DNA of 11,539 bases. It comes from Chrysochromulina tobinii (taxonomy: Eukaryota; Haptophyta; Prymnesiales; Chrysochromulinaceae). This document shows, piece after piece, positions 10,712 to 11,539 of the stretch (position 1 is its first letter; each line of letters begins with the position of its first letter). A program made the position numbers and the translations under genes. The notes below the pieces were generated by a model. The model saw only the letters and a list, made by a program, of their open reading frames with translations. It was not told the origin of the DNA and ran no database searches. The stretch is from contig JWZX01002636.1 of NCBI GenBank assembly GCA_001275005.1, positions 1 to 11,539 on the forward strand, in the 5' to 3' direction.

Positions 10712-10796
10712 GTGAAGCTGATGCTGATGCTGATGCTGATGAAGATCCTGTGGGAGTTGCTGTTGCTGTTGCTGCCGAGTCGGCGCTGCCCGCCAT
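5099..10796 (-). CDS. Unrecognised large multidomain protein, about 1844 aa, one intron
   Basis: I do not recognise the family. Start is the first in-frame ATG (10796-10794); a TGA stop lies in frame further upstream at about 10859-10857. Exon 1 (10796-5469) has 1776 codons; exon 2 (5305-5099) adds 68 residues and ends in TAG. Segments: Ala/Ser low complexity to about residue 80; RS-like and basic 140-190 (SRSRSRSPSS); inverted-repeat segment 190-233; Ala/Arg-rich helical region about 245-440; Cys cluster 569-604 (CGHC...CPRC); Tudor/chromo-like beta stretches about 480-560 and 649-680; acidic DIIFDSDSDDDD about 770-785; Pro-rich about 892-919; Asp-Ala repeat 1402-1440; a well-mixed, probably globular C-terminal region about 1465-1776. 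No enzyme motif is evident. The basic and RS-like stretches suggest a nuclear protein. It could be a chromatin-associated factor or a gene carried by a lineage-specific mobile element; I cannot decide. There may be further unseen introns. Confidence 0.75.
5147..5276 (+). repeat. Inverted repeat arm A (in last exon of the large gene)
   Basis: This 130-nt stretch matches the reverse complement of 10098-10227 without gaps, 109 of 130 positions identical by hand count, including a perfect 31-nt core. In the sense direction of the gene (minus) it encodes part of the C terminus (GSFTEAE...RFAAL...GAPSAADRTRLV). Its plus strand is also open and reads VRSAAEGAP...SASVNEP, which resembles the N-terminal segment of the same protein. 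Confidence 0.9.
5306..5468 (-). other. Intron (163 nt, GT-AG) in the large minus-strand gene
   Basis: Donor AAT|GTACATGAGC follows codon 1776 in phase 0. Acceptor CGCCAG|GCC is also phase 0. A near-consensus branch site TACTGAC (5340-5334) puts its adenine 29 nt before the acceptor, and the intron is rich in C/T tracts. The unspliced frame stays open through the intron but turns into Pro/Arg-rich text of poor protein character. The spliced frame gives a balanced helical C terminus containing GSFTEAE and RFAAL and stops at a TAG 207 nt on. A second AG at 5284-5285 would need a different donor phase. Confidence 0.75.
6486..6590 (-). repeat. 12-nt minisatellite encoding an Asp-Ala-Ala-Ala repeat
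   Basis: GTC trinucleotides recur every 12 nt between about 6492 and 6566 inside GCG/GGC-rich units. On the coding strand this yields Asp every fourth residue (DAAADAAADASSDAAADAAA), decaying to DAP/DGD/DAD at the upstream coding end. A heptad-free Asp-Ala repeat suggests a charged helical or disordered spacer between the middle region and the C-terminal globular region of the large protein. Confidence 0.85.
10098..10227 (-). repeat. Inverted repeat arm B (near 5' end of the large gene)
   Basis: Reverse-complement partner of 5147-5276, 84% identical over 130 nt with no gap. In the gene's own direction it encodes basic, Ser/Ala-rich residues of about positions 190-233 (RVRSAAEGAP, AAKRKSSASVNEP). 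Its plus strand is also open, from about 10051 to 10356, and reads GSFTEAE, FAALEEAPGAP and SAADRTRLV, matching the sense reading of the last exon. The two overlapping frames share their third codon positions. The 21 differences fall evenly over the three positions (7/7/7), so they do not reveal which frame was selected. Confidence 0.9.
10675..10710 (-). repeat. (GAT/ATC)12 triplet repeat encoding poly-Ser
   Basis: Twelve uninterrupted GAT units on the plus strand, flanked on both sides by GCT-interrupted GAT units. On the coding minus strand they are TCA-type codons giving 12 Ser within a Ser-Ala rich N-terminal tail. All six frames are open here, so the translation alone is not proof of coding; the continuous minus frame is the reason for assigning it to the large gene. 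Confidence 0.8.
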
Positions 10797-10807
10797 CACT
10801 ATCGGCG

Positions 10808-10867
10808 TCAAAGTCGGTGGCTCCTTTTTTCGTCGCAAGTGCGCGTTTTGCAAACTTCACCAAACAT
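10808..10867 (-). CDS. Possible upstream ORF, 19 codons, ahead of the large gene
   Basis: An ATG at 10867-10865 opens a 19-codon frame ending in TGA at 10810-10808, 11 nt before the ATG of the large gene and in a different frame. If the transcript starts upstream of 10867, scanning ribosomes would meet this ATG first. Such upstream ORFs often lower translation of the main frame. No evidence shows that the peptide itself is functional or that the transcript includes it. Confidence 0.35.
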   Translation of the reverse strand: MFGEVCKTRTCDEKRSHRL

Positions 10868-10936
10868 TAATAACGGAAAGGGGGGAGCTAGGGTTGGATC
10901 TGGGAGAGGATATGATATGAGGTGATTTACGTATTA

Positions 10937-10975
10937 TCTGGTTCGTAATAACGGTTGACACAATACTCTGGTTCG
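10937..10975. repeat. Direct repeat TCTGGTTCG, two copies 30 nt apart
   Basis: TCTGGTTCG occurs at 10937-10945 and 10967-10975 with similar flanking bases. They lie about 140-180 nt upstream of the ATG of the large gene, and the 30-nt spacing is close to three helical turns. This is compatible with paired protein-binding sites, but two copies of a 9-mer could be chance. Confidence 0.35.
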
Positions 10976-11073
10976 CACACAAAGCGGGAAACGTGAATCG
11001 GGGTACCCAGTAGCGACGCAGTAACCCCACGCTGAACCCCGTGAGCGAACCTCGTGACGCCTCCGCCGAGCTG

Positions 11074-11085
11074 TATAATTTAAAA
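11074..11085 (-). promoter_or_regulatory. Possible TATA-like element for the large minus-strand gene
   Basis: The minus strand reads TTTTAAATTATA, the most AT-rich short stretch between the two minus-strand genes. It lies about 280 nt before the ATG of the large gene and about 75 nt after the stop of the edge gene. It could equally be part of a 3'-end signal of the edge gene. Confidence 0.2.
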
Positions 11086-11159
11086 CGGGTGCGCAGAAGA
11101 TAATTTGTTACCAACCCCTTGCCCACTCGCCCACCCTGCTCCCCGAGCCCAGCACGTGT

Positions 11160-11539
11160 CTATGCAGCTATGCATTTGCACGCGACAAGGCGCGCCCCGA
11201 GAAGAACTTCGACCGTGGCCCGCTCGTCGGAGGATGCCTCTCCCGTGATCCACTGCACCGTCTCGCGCAGCCCGTTGGCCTCCAAGAGGCCGACCTTCCA
11301 CGTGCAGCGCGAGCTCTCTCCGCCCCGACGACGTGCCCCCCGCCCATACTCGCGCGCCAATCCGTAGAGGAACGTGCCGTGGGCCCCACCCCCCCAATGT
11401 AGCAGGGGAGTCCCCTCCCGCATCGCATCTTGGGCGGCCGCCTTGGCCTCGTCCGCGGTCATCCGAGCTCCGAGGCGCCCCGCATACGCGCACGCGAGGA
11501 GCCAGACCTGCCAGTCCGTGCGCAGCTCTCGGACCACGC
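11160..11539 (-). CDS. Unrecognised protein, C-terminal 126 codons only (5' partial)
   Basis: The minus frame is open from the right edge to TAG (11162-11160). The first Met-like codon in it is GTG (11537), not a plausible eukaryotic start, so the gene continues beyond the window. The visible 125 residues have protein-like composition: WQVWLLACAYAGRLG, a short Ala-rich acidic helix, then LLHWGGGAHGTFLYGLAREYGRG, a basic patch, and a C-terminal segment ending CKCIAA. I do not recognise a family. High GC at third positions and a single uninterrupted frame support coding. It is on the same strand as the large gene, with 363 nt between its stop and that gene's ATG, so separate transcription is likely. 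Confidence 0.55.
   Translation of the reverse strand, partial: VVRELRTDWQVWLLACAYAGRLGARMTADEAKAAAQDAMREGTPLLHWGGGAHGTFLYGLAREYGRGARRRGGESSRCTWKVGLLEANGLRETVQWITGEASSDERATVEVLLGARLVACKCIAA

Larger units (their letters stand above)
10868..11159. other. Intergenic region: 3' flank of edge gene and 5' flank of large gene
   Basis: Less GC-rich than the genes. It should hold the 3' UTR of the minus-strand edge gene and the promoter of the large minus-strand gene. It contains a GA-rich stretch (about 10875-10912), a pair of TCTGGTTCG repeats, two similar ACGC(A/T)G...AACCCC units near 11015-11040 and an AT-rich element near 11074. No RNA gene or open frame with protein character is seen. Confidence 0.5.

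Noticed and set aside
1-11539. CRISPR arrays, prokaryotic promoters, Shine-Dalgarno-led operons
   Set aside because: No regularly spaced repeats with unique spacers and no ribosome-binding sites of bacterial type; the genes and the intron are eukaryotic in character.

Overview
The window looks like nuclear DNA from a GC-rich unicellular eukaryote, most likely an alga of the haptophyte or pelagophyte type; the lineage is an inference. The grounds are a USP48/UBP26-type ubiquitin hydrolase, very long coding frames with few introns, many Ala/Ser/Pro/Gly-rich insertions and triplet repeats, one short intron with a TACTGAC branch site, and no bacterial operon signals.

Layout: (1) Bases 1-4194, plus strand: the 3' part of a USP48-like deubiquitinase gene. 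Its frame is already open at base 1, so the 5' end lies outside the window. The visible order is UBA-like, Tudor-like, USP catalytic domain, about three DUSP-like regions, poly-Gly, then a ubiquitin-like domain. (2) Bases 4195-5098: the gap between two converging genes, with an AT-richer stretch (about 4600-4960) and no convincing gene. (3) Bases 5099-10796, minus strand: a gene for a protein of about 1844 residues that I do not recognise. One 163-nt intron separates a 1776-codon exon from a 68-codon last exon. It carries Ser/RS-rich, helical, Cys-cluster, Tudor/chromo-like, acidic, Pro-rich and Asp-Ala repeat segments and a long globular C-terminal region. (4) Bases 10797-11159: its 5' flank, with a 19-codon upstream ORF and a possible TATA-like element. 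(5) Bases 11160-11539, minus strand: the 3' end of a third, unrecognised gene cut by the window edge.

The most unusual signal is a 130-nt ungapped inverted repeat (109 of 130 positions identical). One arm is in the last exon of the large minus-strand gene and the other is near its 5' end, so an N-terminal segment of the protein is in effect the antisense translation of its C-terminal segment. The ubiquitin hydrolase belongs to a family that acts on nuclear and chromatin substrates. The large protein also has nuclear-looking features (RS-like stretch, basic patches, possible SUMO-interacting motif). Any functional link between them is speculation based on adjacency.
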